Position numbers and translations under genes: made by a program
From: Nitrincola tibetensis
GTDB taxonomy: Bacteria; Pseudomonadota; Gammaproteobacteria; Pseudomonadales; Balneatricaceae
Length of the DNA: 64,000 bases
Assembly: GCF_003284585.1 (NCBI RefSeq)
Contig: NZ_QKRX01000003.1
Coordinates: 250,540-314,539 of the forward strand
Direction of reading: 5' to 3'
In this document: one piece after another, positions 16,811 to 25,824 of the stretch
Position numbering within the stretch: position 1 is the first letter of the stretch
Layout: the number at the start of each line of letters is the position of its first letter
Notes under the pieces: generated by a model
The model's database searches: none
What the model saw: only the letters and a program-made list of their open reading frames with translations
Told to the model about the DNA's origin: nothing

Positions 16811-18442
16811 ATGAAATCGGTACCTTCTGTTGCAAAGACTTGTTTGCGTTTTCCGCTAAAAGCCTTAACGGTTGCGAGCCTCGTCGCACTCTTGCCTTTA
16901 ACTGCTCAGGCCCAAGGTGTGGTGCGAATTGGCATGACAGCATCGGATATCCCTTTAACATCAGGGGCACCCAACTCAGGATTTGAGGGTGTTCGTTTTA
17001 CAGGGATGACACTTTACGACGCATTGGTGAGCTGGGATTTATCCGTTGAAGATAAAGTCGCACCTTTAGTGCCACAGTTAGCGACGCAGTGGAGCGTAGA
17101 TGAGAGCGATCCACGAAAATGGACGTTTACACTGCGCCAAGGAGTGAAGTTCCATGATGGGTCTGAGTTCAATGCTGATGCAGTATTGTTTAACTTCGAT
17201 AAGATTTTTAACGATAAGTCTCCCCAGTATGATGCTCAGCAAGCCGCGCAGGTGGTCGCGCGTTTACCTGCATTTGAAAGCATCCAAAAAATTGATGAAT
17301 ACACTGTCGAAATTACGACCAAAACACCGAACGCAATGTTCATTAACCAGTTACCATTTATGTTTATGTCCAGCCCTGCTCATTGGGAAGCGCTCGGTGG
17401 TGATTGGAAAGCCTTTGAACAAAATCCATCAGGAACAGGACCTTTCAAGTTAGATCGATTGGTGCCGCGTGAGCGTGCCGAGTTGATTCCGAACCATGAC
17501 TATTGGAATGAAGCGCGTAAAGCACAAGCTGAACGGATCGTGTTGATACCGATTCCTGAAGCCAACACTCGAGCCAATGCCTTGCTGTCTCGTCAAGTCG
17601 ACTGGATAGAGAATCCGCCTGCCGATACCTTGCCCATGCTACAAAGCCGAGGGTATCAAATCACTAGCAATGGTTATCCCCATATTTGGCCTTGGCAATT
17701 TAGCTTTTTAGATGGCTCACCTTGGTTGGATAAGCGTGTTAGACAGGCGGCTAATTTGGCCGTGGATCGTGAATCGATTCAGCAGCTACTCGGTGGTTAT
17801 ATGGTGCCTGCGCAAGGGCTGCTTCTACCGGATGATCCTGCTTTTGGTGATCCAGATTTCAAAATCAGTTATGACCCTGAAGCCGCAAAAGCCTTATTAG
17901 CAGAAGCAGGCTATGGAGCGAGCAATCCGGTGCAAGCCAAAGTGCTGATATCAGCATCGGGCTCTGGGCAAATGCAGCCTTTGCAGATGAATGAGTTGAT
18001 TCAGCAGCAGTTGAAAGAGGTAGGCATAGAAATCAGCTTTGAGGTGTTGGTGTGGGAGACCTTGTTTAATAACTGGCGACAAGGGGCTGCAGATCCTGCC
18101 TCAATGGGAGCGCATGCCACCAATATTACCTTTGCAACTCATGATCCTTTTGCCGCATTAATCCGCTTTATGGACTCCAAAAACGTAGCGCCTGTTTCCT
18201 TGAACTGGGGGCATTACAAAAATGTAGAGGTGGATGGTTTGATCGCTGATTTGCAAACAGCGTTTGATCCCGCCGAAAACCTGCGGGTCTATACCCAGCT
18301 GCATGAAACCATCGTTGAGGATTCACCTTATTTATTTGTTGCTCATGATACGGGCCCAAGAGCGATGAGTGAGAAGGTCACAGGCTTTGTGCAAGCCAAG
18401 AGCTGGTTCCAAGATCTGACCCCTGTACACATGAAAGACTAG
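16811..18442 (+). CDS. ABC transporter periplasmic substrate-binding protein, family 5 (peptide type)
   Basis: Solute-binding protein of 543 residues of the dipeptide/oligopeptide/nickel class. A signal peptide ends at AQA (about residue 35). Family features include WTFTLRQGVKFHDGSEFNADAV and NHDYWN in the lobes and LAVDRESI near the middle. The ATG at 16811 follows AAGGAG and lies just downstream of a sigma-54 promoter. An earlier frame start falls inside that promoter and is not used. The ligand may be a peptide, hydantoin or similar nitrogen compound, judging from the divergent racemase gene. A strong hairpin follows before the permease genes. Confidence 0.88.
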   Translation: MKSVPSVAKTCLRFPLKALTVASLVALLPLTAQAQGVVRIGMTASDIPLTSGAPNSGFEGVRFTGMTLYDALVSWDLSVEDKVAPLVPQLATQWSVDESDPRKWTFTLRQGVKFHDGSEFNADAVLFNFDKIFNDKSPQYDAQQAAQVVARLPAFESIQKIDEYTVEITTKTPNAMFINQLPFMFMSSPAHWEALGGDWKAFEQNPSGTGPFKLDRLVPRERAELIPNHDYWNEARKAQAERIVLIPIPEANTRANALLSRQVDWIENPPADTLPMLQSRGYQITSNGYPHIWPWQFSFLDGSPWLDKRVRQAANLAVDRESIQQLLGGYMVPAQGLLLPDDPAFGDPDFKISYDPEAAKALLAEAGYGASNPVQAKVLISASGSGQMQPLQMNELIQQQLKEVGIEISFEVLVWETLFNNWRQGAADPASMGAHATNITFATHDPFAALIRFMDSKNVAPVSLNWGHYKNVEVDGLIADLQTAFDPAENLRVYTQLHETIVEDSPYLFVAHDTGPRAMSEKVTGFVQAKSWFQDLTPVHMKD

Positions 18443-18457
18443 TTGTAGTCTCGGTCA

Positions 18458-18486
18458 CCTAGGCACTTGTTGAACAAGTGCCTAGG
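18458..18486 (+). repeat. Perfect inverted repeat between binding-protein and permease genes
   Basis: Two 14-base arms (18458-18471 and 18473-18486) around a single central base form a very stable hairpin 15 bases after the binding-protein stop. No T-run follows. It probably lets the upstream mRNA segment persist at a higher level than the permease part. Confidence 0.75.
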
Positions 18487-18504
18487 AATACCCAGGAGAA
18501 GCAT

Positions 18505-19458
18505 ATGTTTGCATTTATTATCCGGCGTTTTTTGTTCGCTATTCCGATTGCGCTGGCTGTTGCAGCCGTGTGCTTTTCATTAGTGCACTTGGCGCCAGGT
18601 GATCCACTGACAGCTGTCATTCCGGCTGATGCCCCTGCTGAAGTCGTGATTGCCATTAAAGAAGCCTATGGCATGGATCGGCCCTTAATTGTTCAGTTTG
18701 GTTCATGGATACAGCGAGCGGTGCAGGGGGATTTAGGCGTTTCTGTTGCTACGGGTCGTCCTGTGATGGGCGACATAGGTTTAGCTTTGAGCAATACACT
18801 GACACTTGCGTTTGCCTCTGCCTTTATCGGTTTTAGCGGTGGCATTTTATTAGGAGCATTAGCGGCTTTTTATAATGGTACGTGGGTAGATAAAGTAGCC
18901 ACCGCAGTGGCCATTACCGGTGTTTCTATCCCTCATTACTGGTTAGGTTTACTGCTCGTCATTATTTTTTCGGTGCAGTTGGATTGGCTGCCCTCAATGG
19001 GTGCAGGGCCCGGTGGCTCTTCGAACTGGCGTTGGGACTGGGCGCATTTGCAACATCTTGTTTTACCCGCCGTCACCATGTGTTTTATTCCGATGGGGAT
19101 TGTGACACGTACGGTTCGAGCCACTGTATCCGAGATTTTGAACTCGGAGTTTGTCGTAGCATTGCAAGCCCGTGGTTTACGTGCCAGCCGCATCACACTG
19201 CACGTGGCTAAAAATGCAGCGCCGACTGTTCTGTCCGTCATGGGCTTGCAATTTGGTTATCTGTTAGGCGGTTCTATTTTAGTCGAGACCGTTTTTTCCT
19301 GGCCGGGTACTGGGTATTTATTAAATACGGCCATTTTCCAGCGGGATATCCCGTTGTTACAAGGCATTATTTTGGTATTGGCCATGTTTTTTGTGGCACT
19401 GAATTTATTGGTGGATGTTTTACAGACACTGATGGACCCACGTATTAAGCGAGGCTAA
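18505..19458 (+). CDS. Peptide-type ABC transporter permease (DppB-like)
   Basis: Inner-membrane permease of 317 residues with the six-helix BPD-transport fold. It starts MFAFIIRRFLFAIP, typical of DppB/OppB, and has the cytoplasmic EAA-like loop around ALQARGLRASRI. A frame open from 18478 is not used, since AGGAG precedes the ATG at 18505. It follows the binding protein and partners with the next permease. Confidence 0.9.
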   Translation: MFAFIIRRFLFAIPIALAVAAVCFSLVHLAPGDPLTAVIPADAPAEVVIAIKEAYGMDRPLIVQFGSWIQRAVQGDLGVSVATGRPVMGDIGLALSNTLTLAFASAFIGFSGGILLGALAAFYNGTWVDKVATAVAITGVSIPHYWLGLLLVIIFSVQLDWLPSMGAGPGGSSNWRWDWAHLQHLVLPAVTMCFIPMGIVTRTVRATVSEILNSEFVVALQARGLRASRITLHVAKNAAPTVLSVMGLQFGYLLGGSILVETVFSWPGTGYLLNTAIFQRDIPLLQGIILVLAMFFVALNLLVDVLQTLMDPRIKRG

Positions 19459-19462
19459 GCCC

Positions 19463-20368
19463 ATGAATTCGACAACACAGAATCTAAGTGCTCAGGCGTT
19501 TGCGACCGCCGCTGAAACGGCGGCGATATCCAGAGGCTATTGGGCGACGGTTTGGATGCGTTTGAAGCGCGATAAAGTATCGGTTGCCTGTGCCTTGGTG
19601 CTGTTAAGTTTGGTCTTGATGGCCGTCTTCGCACCTTTACTGGCCCCGTATGATCCGGCGCAAGGCACTATGTTAAAACGACTCTCGGCGATTGGAACCA
19701 CTGGACACTGGTTAGGTACGGACGAGTTAGGTCGAGATATGCTGTCGCGGTTGATGTACGGCGGACAAATGAGTTTGTTAATGGGGCTCTTGCCTGTATT
19801 CATTGCCTTCCTAATTGGAACCAGCCTTGGTTTGGTTGCAGGCTTCTTCGGTGGTTGGTGGAATACATTGATCATGCGCACAACCGATGTCTTTTTTGCT
19901 TTTCCGGCTGTGCTGTTGGCCATTGCGATCTCGGGCGCCTTGGGGGCAGGGTTTGTTAATGCGATTTTGTCCTTAACGCTGGTCTTTATTCCGCCTATTG
20001 CCCGAGTGGCCGAAAGTGTCACCACCTCGGTACGTAACCTCGACTTTGTCGATGCGGCGCGCGCTTCGGGTGCCAACTCCTTTACGATCATTCGTGTACA
20101 CGTGCTAGGGAACGTGCTGGGGCCTGTGTTTATTTATGCCACCAGTCTTGTTTCTGTGTGCATGATTTTAGCAGCGGGCTTGAGCTTTTTGGGTTTAGGC
20201 GTGAAGCCTCCGGTAGCGGAGTGGGGCTTGATGCTGAATACCCTGCGTCAATCCATTTATGTGCAGCCTTGGATCTCCGTTTTACCCGGATTGATGATTT
20301 TTATCACGTCACTGTGTTTTAACCTGCTCTCGGATGGATTACGTGGCGCAATGGATATTAAGAGGTAA
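19463..20368 (+). CDS. Peptide-type ABC transporter permease (DppC-like)
   Basis: Second permease of 301 residues. The N-terminal cytoplasmic segment leads into the first helix, followed by WLGTDELGRDMLSRLMYG, the hallmark of DppC/OppC proteins, and an EAA loop around AARASGANSF. It begins four bases after the previous stop and forms the heteromeric channel with the DppB-like subunit. Confidence 0.9.
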   Translation: MNSTTQNLSAQAFATAAETAAISRGYWATVWMRLKRDKVSVACALVLLSLVLMAVFAPLLAPYDPAQGTMLKRLSAIGTTGHWLGTDELGRDMLSRLMYGGQMSLLMGLLPVFIAFLIGTSLGLVAGFFGGWWNTLIMRTTDVFFAFPAVLLAIAISGALGAGFVNAILSLTLVFIPPIARVAESVTTSVRNLDFVDAARASGANSFTIIRVHVLGNVLGPVFIYATSLVSVCMILAAGLSFLGLGVKPPVAEWGLMLNTLRQSIYVQPWISVLPGLMIFITSLCFNLLSDGLRGAMDIKR

Positions 20369-20374
20369 TCAACC

Positions 20375-21403
20375 ATGAGTGCTTTATTACGTGTACAGGA
20401 TTTAAAAAAGCATTTTCCGATCGGCAAGGACCTGTTTGGACGTCCCACTCAGGTAGTGCATGCGGTCGAAAGCGTGAGTTTTGATGTTGAAAAGGGACGT
20501 ACCCTCGGCATTGTCGGTGAGTCAGGTTGCGGAAAATCAACAACTGCGCGGCTGTTAATGCATTTGATCGAACCCGATGAAGGGCGTATCAGTATTCGTG
20601 GAAAAGAGTTTGGTAACATTGGCGGGCGGCATCCCGTTGCCCAGTTGCGCCGCCAAATGCAGATGGTGTTTCAGGACTCCTATGCCTCCCTTAATCCGCG
20701 CTTAACCATTGAAGACTCCATTGCCTTCGGTCCACAAATTCATGGAGTGAGCGAAACCTTGGCGCGACAGCAAGCGCGTGACTTGCTCGATAGGGTTGGC
20801 TTAAACCCCAGTGTGTTTATTCGTCGTTACCCACACGAACTGTCTGGGGGTCAACGCCAGCGAGTGAACATAGCTAGAGCCTTGGCGATCAAGCCCGAAA
20901 TTGTCATTTTAGATGAGGCTGTCTCGGCCTTGGATAAATCGGTGCAAGCGCAGGTTTTGAATCTATTGTCCGACCTGAAGAAAGAGTTTGAACTCACTTA
21001 CTTGTTTATTTCACATGATTTGAATGTTGTGCAATACATCAGCGACGACGTGATGGTGATGTATCTTGGGCAGGTGGTTGAGTCTGGCCCGGTGGCACAG
21101 CTCTATGAAAACCCTGCTCATCCTTACACACGTGCTTTGTTGAATTCGGTACCTGCGCAAACACCGGGTCAATCGAAAAACTATATCGTGTTAGAGGGCG
21201 ATCCGCCAAATCCCATCGCTCCACCTAAGGGGTGTCGTTTCCACCCACGTTGTCAGTTCGCGAAAGCCATTTGTGCAGAGAAAGAGCCTGAAACAGTGAA
21301 GGTCTCAGGCAGTCATAAAGCCGCCTGTTTTAAATTGCCTGGCAGTGTAGACCATCAAACCTATATCCGTTTACAGGAGGTGAGCCATGAACCCCGTGGT
21401 TGA
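20375..21403 (+). CDS. Peptide-type ABC transporter ATP-binding protein (DppF/OppF-like)
   Basis: ATPase of 342 residues. Walker [11 protein letters not shown]-loop MVFQD, signature LSGGQRQRV, Walker B VILDEAVSALD and switch histidine ISHD are intact. The C-terminal extension with CRFHPRC and further cysteines is the oligopeptide-transporter ATPase tail, which can hold an iron-sulfur cluster in this family. It overlaps the next ATPase gene by 17 bases. In this operon the DppF-like subunit comes before the DppD-like one, the reverse of E. coli dpp. Confidence 0.9.
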   Translation: MSALLRVQDLKKHFPIGKDLFGRPTQVVHAVESVSFDVEKGRTLGIVGESGCGKSTTARLLMHLIEPDEGRISIRGKEFGNIGGRHPVAQLRRQMQMVFQDSYASLNPRLTIEDSIAFGPQIHGVSETLARQQARDLLDRVGLNPSVFIRRYPHELSGGQRQRVNIARALAIKPEIVILDEAVSALDKSVQAQVLNLLSDLKKEFELTYLFISHDLNVVQYISDDVMVMYLGQVVESGPVAQLYENPAHPYTRALLNSVPAQTPGQSKNYIVLEGDPPNPIAPPKGCRFHPRCQFAKAICAEKEPETVKVSGSHKAACFKLPGSVDHQTYIRLQEVSHEPRG

Positions 21404-22361
21404 GGTCAAGAATCTAAATGTCACGTTTAAAGGGGAAGAGGGGTCGATTTTTGCTGTTAATAATGTCAGTTTTGATTTAGCGGCAGGTGAGACATTGGCC
21501 TTACTCGGTGAGTCGGGTTGTGGTAAAAGTGTGACGTTAAAATCGCTCATGCGGCTCCATCCCATGCATAAAACTCAGATTGAGGGACAGGTGCTGGTTG
21601 AGGGGCAAGATGTACTGAAGATGAAGCCCAAGGCATTATCTGCGATGCGCGGTAAAACTGTGTCGATGGTCTTTCAAGAGCCCATGTTGGCGTTTGATCC
21701 CGTCTTTACCGTTGGTGACCAAATTGCTGAGTCGGTGATGCGTCATGAGCGGATTGGCTATAAAGAAGCAAGGCAACGAGCCCTGGAAATGCTGGATCGT
21801 GTCAGAATTCCTTCTGCCGCGAAGCGCTTAGATGCTTATCCACATGAAATGTCAGGAGGAATGCGCCAACGGGCGATGATCGCATTGGCCCTCGCGTGTA
21901 AGCCGCGAGTGTTGCTTGCAGATGAACCCACGACAGCCTTGGACGCAACGGTTCAAATTCAGGTGCTTTTGTTGCTTAAAGAGCTGCAGCGTGAGTTGGG
22001 CATGAGTATGATTTTTGTGACCCATGATGTCGGTGTGGCGATTGAAGTGGCGGATCGAACAGCGGTGATGTACGCCGGTCGCATCATTGAGCAAGGGCCC
22101 GTACAAGAGGTATTATCCAGGCCATGGCACCCTTATACTCAGGGGTTGCTCGGCGCTACCGTGCATCCAGGCATGGACCGCAACCAGGCTTTACCTGCGA
22201 TACCAGGCGCGCCGCCGCAGTTGATCAGACGGATCGACGAATGTGCATTTGCGCCACGTTGTGCACAGGCGTCATCCCGTTGTTTGTCACCTCTGCCAGG
22301 AGTCAATACTCTAGCCCCGCGTTGGACGCGTTGTATCCATGCGGATGTATCTCAAGCTTAG
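21387..22361 (+). CDS. Peptide-type ABC transporter ATP-binding protein (DppD/OppD-like)
   Basis: ATPase of 324 residues. Walker [10 protein letters not shown], signature [10 protein letters not shown], Walker [13 protein letters not shown] and switch THD are present, with the cysteine-containing CAFAPRC C-terminal tail of the family. GGAGG stands before the ATG inside the end of the previous gene. It forms the heterodimeric ATPase with the DppF-like protein. Confidence 0.9.
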   Translation: MNPVVEVKNLNVTFKGEEGSIFAVNNVSFDLAAGETLALLGESGCGKSVTLKSLMRLHPMHKTQIEGQVLVEGQDVLKMKPKALSAMRGKTVSMVFQEPMLAFDPVFTVGDQIAESVMRHERIGYKEARQRALEMLDRVRIPSAAKRLDAYPHEMSGGMRQRAMIALALACKPRVLLADEPTTALDATVQIQVLLLLKELQRELGMSMIFVTHDVGVAIEVADRTAVMYAGRIIEQGPVQEVLSRPWHPYTQGLLGATVHPGMDRNQALPAIPGAPPQLIRRIDECAFAPRCAQASSRCLSPLPGVNTLAPRWTRCIHADVSQA

Positions 22362-22423
22362 GATTGCGTAGAATAGTGAGCTTGTAAGACGTGCTCTTTC
22401 TGCCAAGGTCTTAGGGGAAAATT

Positions 22424-23122
22424 GTGGTTAAAGTGAAAATGCCTGCGGTCAGCGACAATCAAAGTATTTATGATTTGATGTTCAGTGCCATTGCCAATCG
22501 AAAACTGCCTCCTGGTCTTAAGCTCTCGGAAGAGCGCCTGTGCCGAGTGTTTGGAGTCAGTCGCACACGCTTACGTGAGGTTTTTTTTCGCTTGGCGCAA
22601 GATCGTATTATCACACTTAAGCATAACCGAGGGGCGTATGTGGCCCGACCGAGCGCTAAAGAGGCCAGTGAAGTGTTTGCTGCGCGTCGTGCTATTGAGG
22701 TCTCCGTGGTTGAGGTGCTCGCACAAGCACCGGAGCAACGTGTGATTACACGGCTTCAGCAACACCTTAAGGATGAAAGCCGTGCGCGCGCGGCAAAAGA
22801 CCACGGTCGTTTAACTCAGTTGACAGGTGATTTTCATTTGCTACTGGCTGAGTTGACGGGCAATAGTTTGTTTTGCGATATCGTTCGACGCTTAACGGCG
22901 CTATCGAGTTTGATCATTAGCCTCTATGACTCGCCCAATGCCTCCGCTTGCAAGGATGATGAACATAGTGACATCGTTTCAGCCATCGCCGCAGGCGATG
23001 CCAATGCCGCACGGCGTTTGATGCTTGAACATTTGGATCATGTTGAGAAGTCATTGAAGATCGATGAAGAAGATCAAGAGGATTTTGATATAGAATCGGT
23101 GTTTCAAGAAATGTTGAGCTAA
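22424..23122 (+). CDS. GntR family transcriptional regulator (FCD type)
   Basis: DNA-binding regulator of 232 residues. The N-terminal winged helix-turn-helix (about 12-75, with LSEERLCRVFGVSRTRLRE) is followed by an all-helical FCD ligand-binding domain (about 85-215) whose metal-binding histidines appear in DFHLLLAE and the later HSDI and HLDH. GTG start with AGGGGA upstream; an ATG five codons later is possible. It sits 62 bases after the ABC operon and probably controls that operon and the racemase in response to the imported compound. Confidence 0.87.
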   Translation: MVKVKMPAVSDNQSIYDLMFSAIANRKLPPGLKLSEERLCRVFGVSRTRLREVFFRLAQDRIITLKHNRGAYVARPSAKEASEVFAARRAIEVSVVEVLAQAPEQRVITRLQQHLKDESRARAAKDHGRLTQLTGDFHLLLAELTGNSLFCDIVRRLTALSSLIISLYDSPNASACKDDEHSDIVSAIAAGDANAARRLMLEHLDHVEKSLKIDEEDQEDFDIESVFQEMLS

Positions 23123-23219
23123 GTTGTTTAGGCTTATCGCTCTTAACACGTGATGTCCATGCGAGGATATCCCCCCTAGTCGGTGAACAGCTTTGTATTT
23201 CGCGATTCTGAATAGGGCG

Positions 23220-25739
23220 CTATTCGGGCAGTAAAGCTGGCTTAGCAAAAAGATAGCCCTGAAATTGATAGCACCCGAGTTCAAGCAGGCGTTCACGTTG
23301 GTTGTCCGTCTCGACACCTTCTGCAATCACAGATAAGCCAAGATTACGCCCTAGGTCAATTATGGTTTTGACCACCGCCGCATCGCGAGAGTGTTTGTCT
23401 AGATTACGGACAAAGCGTTGATCAATTTTGAGTTGATCTAAGGGGAGATTGGTCAGCCGATCCAGCGATGAGTAGCCTGTACCAAAGTCATCCAGTGAAA
23501 AGCGTATCCCCCTTGTTTTTAATAGCAAGAGGATATCGATGATTTTATCAAGGTCGCTGATCAGCATGCTCTCAGTGATCTCAAGCTCCAGACGATCAGC
23601 GGGTGCTTGAGTTTGATCCAAGAGGCTTATCACCTGTTGAGCGAATTTAGGGTCTTGAAATTGGACGGCACTGATATTAACGGCAATACTAAGATGCTGT
23701 TTGTCTGGGAGTTCTTTCCATTTAGCCAGTTGCTCACAGGCGGTTTTTAGAATCCATTGACCTAGAGGAATGATCAGTCCTGACTGCTCGGCTTGTGGAA
23801 TAAAGTCAGAAGGAGGGATAACGACTCCTTCACGTACCCAGCGAACCAAGGCTTCGTAACCGAGTACTGAGCCATCTGCCTCATGTTGAGATTGATAATA
23901 TAGGCAGAACTCTTGGCTATCGAGCCCTTTGCGAATCCCCGCTTCAAGTTCGGTGCGTTTATCCGCTTGCTCTTGCATTTCGAAATCAAAAAATCGAATC
24001 TGATCACGTCCTGCTTTTTTGGCATCGTACATTGCCAGTTCTGCTTGTTTTAAGCCATCAACAGCCCCCTTCTTAGCATCTGAAAAAAGTGAAATACCCA
24101 TGCTGATACTGGACAGGTAAGCTTTGGAATCAATATTAAAAGGTTCAGAACAGGCGTGTTTCACACGTACGAGGGTGCGTTGAATATGATCTAAAATATT
24201 GACAGCTTGCAAAGGTGTTAACTCGGCGATGAGGACAAACTCATCTCCCCCAAAACGGCCTAGAGTTTGGTTGGAACGTAGCTGTTTTTTGATGTTTTTG
24301 GCAATGTGATTGAGGTATTTATCTCCCGCATCATGCCCAAATGTATCATTCAAGTCTCTAAAATTATCTAGGTCGATCATGACAATAAAACCATGCATTG
24401 AGGGTTGATCCTCGGCTTTCAAGATTTTTGACAAATGCTCCACTATAAACTTTCGGTTGGGGAGGCCTGTGAGTAAGTCAAAGAAAATAAGCTGATGCAC
24501 TTCTTCTTGGTACTGAGTTTGCAAAGTGATATCGGTTGAAATACCGCACACACCGGTGATTTCCCCTTTTTCATTTCTTAAAGGGGTTTTTATCGACAAA
24601 AAAGTGACGGGATTGTGCTCATTCTGGATACGATTCCGCTCTTCTTCGATGATTCGTTCACCCTGTATTAGCACACGTTGATCAAAATCATGGATATTGG
24701 CTGCGGTTTCCGCATCAAAAAAATCATACGCGGTTTTTCCGATAATCTCCGACTCCTTGGCTTGAAAGCGTTGGCAAACGGATTTGCTAACGTAGGTGTA
24801 ACGGAATTGGGTGTCTTTGATATAAACATAGGTGTCTAAGTTTTCAAGGATCACAGATAAGTGTTGATGGGTGGTTAGAAGTGCTGATTTGAAGTGACGG
24901 GCTTGCTTGCGCAGAATTTTAATGAGCCAACTGCTAAACAGTAAAGTTACAATCAGTAAGGCCAAGGTAGCCCACAGACTGGTTGGAATAAAGGGCTGAA
25001 TTTTAGCGGGTTTCCAACCACTGATCACCTGATGATAAAAGGATTGCGGTGCTGTTTTCCACTCGTGTAACCAATGATCAATACGAGAAAGAGTCTGTGT
25101 ATGTTGTGGCCATTGTGGATTGGCGGCGAAATACAGGCCTGTCGCACCAAACATAATGCTTGTTTCCGTCATATCATAAGCATCGGCATGCAAACTGCCA
25201 AACAAATGGTTGGTCACTAACCCATCCACCCGTTGCTCTTCTACCGCCTCTAAACCCTCAACGAGGGTGTCAACTTCGAGCAGATGGATGACGATACCAA
25301 ATTCACTCATCAGTTGTTCTAGGTGTCGTTGTTGAACAGAACCTGATAATACAGCTAGCTGCTTTTGGTTAAGATCGAGTATTGAGTCGATCTGTTGTGA
25401 TTGGTGTTGAAAAACCTGTGACCAGCTATGTAAAACGGGCTCATCGTGAAACACAAACAGGGCACGTCTTTCAGCGTTGGGTGCGACATCTGGGAGCAGG
25501 TTGATTTGATTTTGCTGCAGAAGTGCTAAGCAGTCTTCCCACTGGCAGGCGACAGGTTCAATTGTCCATTGTTCTTGTCGAGCGATTTCGAGCAAAAGCT
25601 CACCAAAAATCCCTTTAACGTCCCCTTGCTCAGATAAGAATAGTTTAGGTTGGTTATGGTAAACACCGAGTTTGATCGTGGAGGCCCAAGTGTTGGCAGT
25701 ACCAAACAGGATTAGACAATAAACGAGGTATTTGAGCAT
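23220..25739 (-). CDS. Periplasmic-sensor PAS-GGDEF-EAL cyclic-di-GMP protein
   Basis: Signalling protein of 839 residues. Signal peptide (1-20), a periplasmic SBP_bac_3-like ligand-binding domain (about 21-235), one membrane helix (256-276), a PAS domain (about 290-410), GGDEF (motif at 497-501) and EAL (motif at 629-631, with later DDFGTGYSSL). Both catalytic motifs are intact, so it may make and hydrolyse cyclic-di-GMP. The inhibitory I-site RxxD is degenerate (RSNQ). An amino-acid-type ligand probably sets its activity. It is a single gene convergent with the GntR regulator. Confidence 0.9.
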   Translation of the reverse strand: MLKYLVYCLILFGTANTWASTIKLGVYHNQPKLFLSEQGDVKGIFGELLLEIARQEQWTIEPVACQWEDCLALLQQNQINLLPDVAPNAERRALFVFHDEPVLHSWSQVFQHQSQQIDSILDLNQKQLAVLSGSVQQRHLEQLMSEFGIVIHLLEVDTLVEGLEAVEEQRVDGLVTNHLFGSLHADAYDMTETSIMFGATGLYFAANPQWPQHTQTLSRIDHWLHEWKTAPQSFYHQVISGWKPAKIQPFIPTSLWATLALLIVTLLFSSWLIKILRKQARHFKSALLTTHQHLSVILENLDTYVYIKDTQFRYTYVSKSVCQRFQAKESEIIGKTAYDFFDAETAANIHDFDQRVLIQGERIIEEERNRIQNEHNPVTFLSIKTPLRNEKGEITGVCGISTDITLQTQYQEEVHQLIFFDLLTGLPNRKFIVEHLSKILKAEDQPSMHGFIVMIDLDNFRDLNDTFGHDAGDKYLNHIAKNIKKQLRSNQTLGRFGGDEFVLIAELTPLQAVNILDHIQRTLVRVKHACSEPFNIDSKAYLSSISMGISLFSDAKKGAVDGLKQAELAMYDAKKAGRDQIRFFDFEMQEQADKRTELEAGIRKGLDSQEFCLYYQSQHEADGSVLGYEALVRWVREGVVIPPSDFIPQAEQSGLIIPLGQWILKTACEQLAKWKELPDKQHLSIAVNISAVQFQDPKFAQQVISLLDQTQAPADRLELEITESMLISDLDKIIDILLLLKTRGIRFSLDDFGTGYSSLDRLTNLPLDQLKIDQRFVRNLDKHSRDAAVVKTIIDLGRNLGLSVIAEGVETDNQRERLLELGCYQFQGYLFAKPALLPE

Positions 25740-25824
25740 CTTCCAACCTGATAAATGTATTTAACTCTAACCCAGTATAGTCTTAAATTATAAATCCTCT
25801 AATTATCAGGCGATTGTGGGCTGC

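Noticed and set aside
19537-20091. 184-codon minus-strand ORF in the DppC-like gene
   Set aside because: Composition is the mirror of the permease frame, and no ribosome site or family motif is present.
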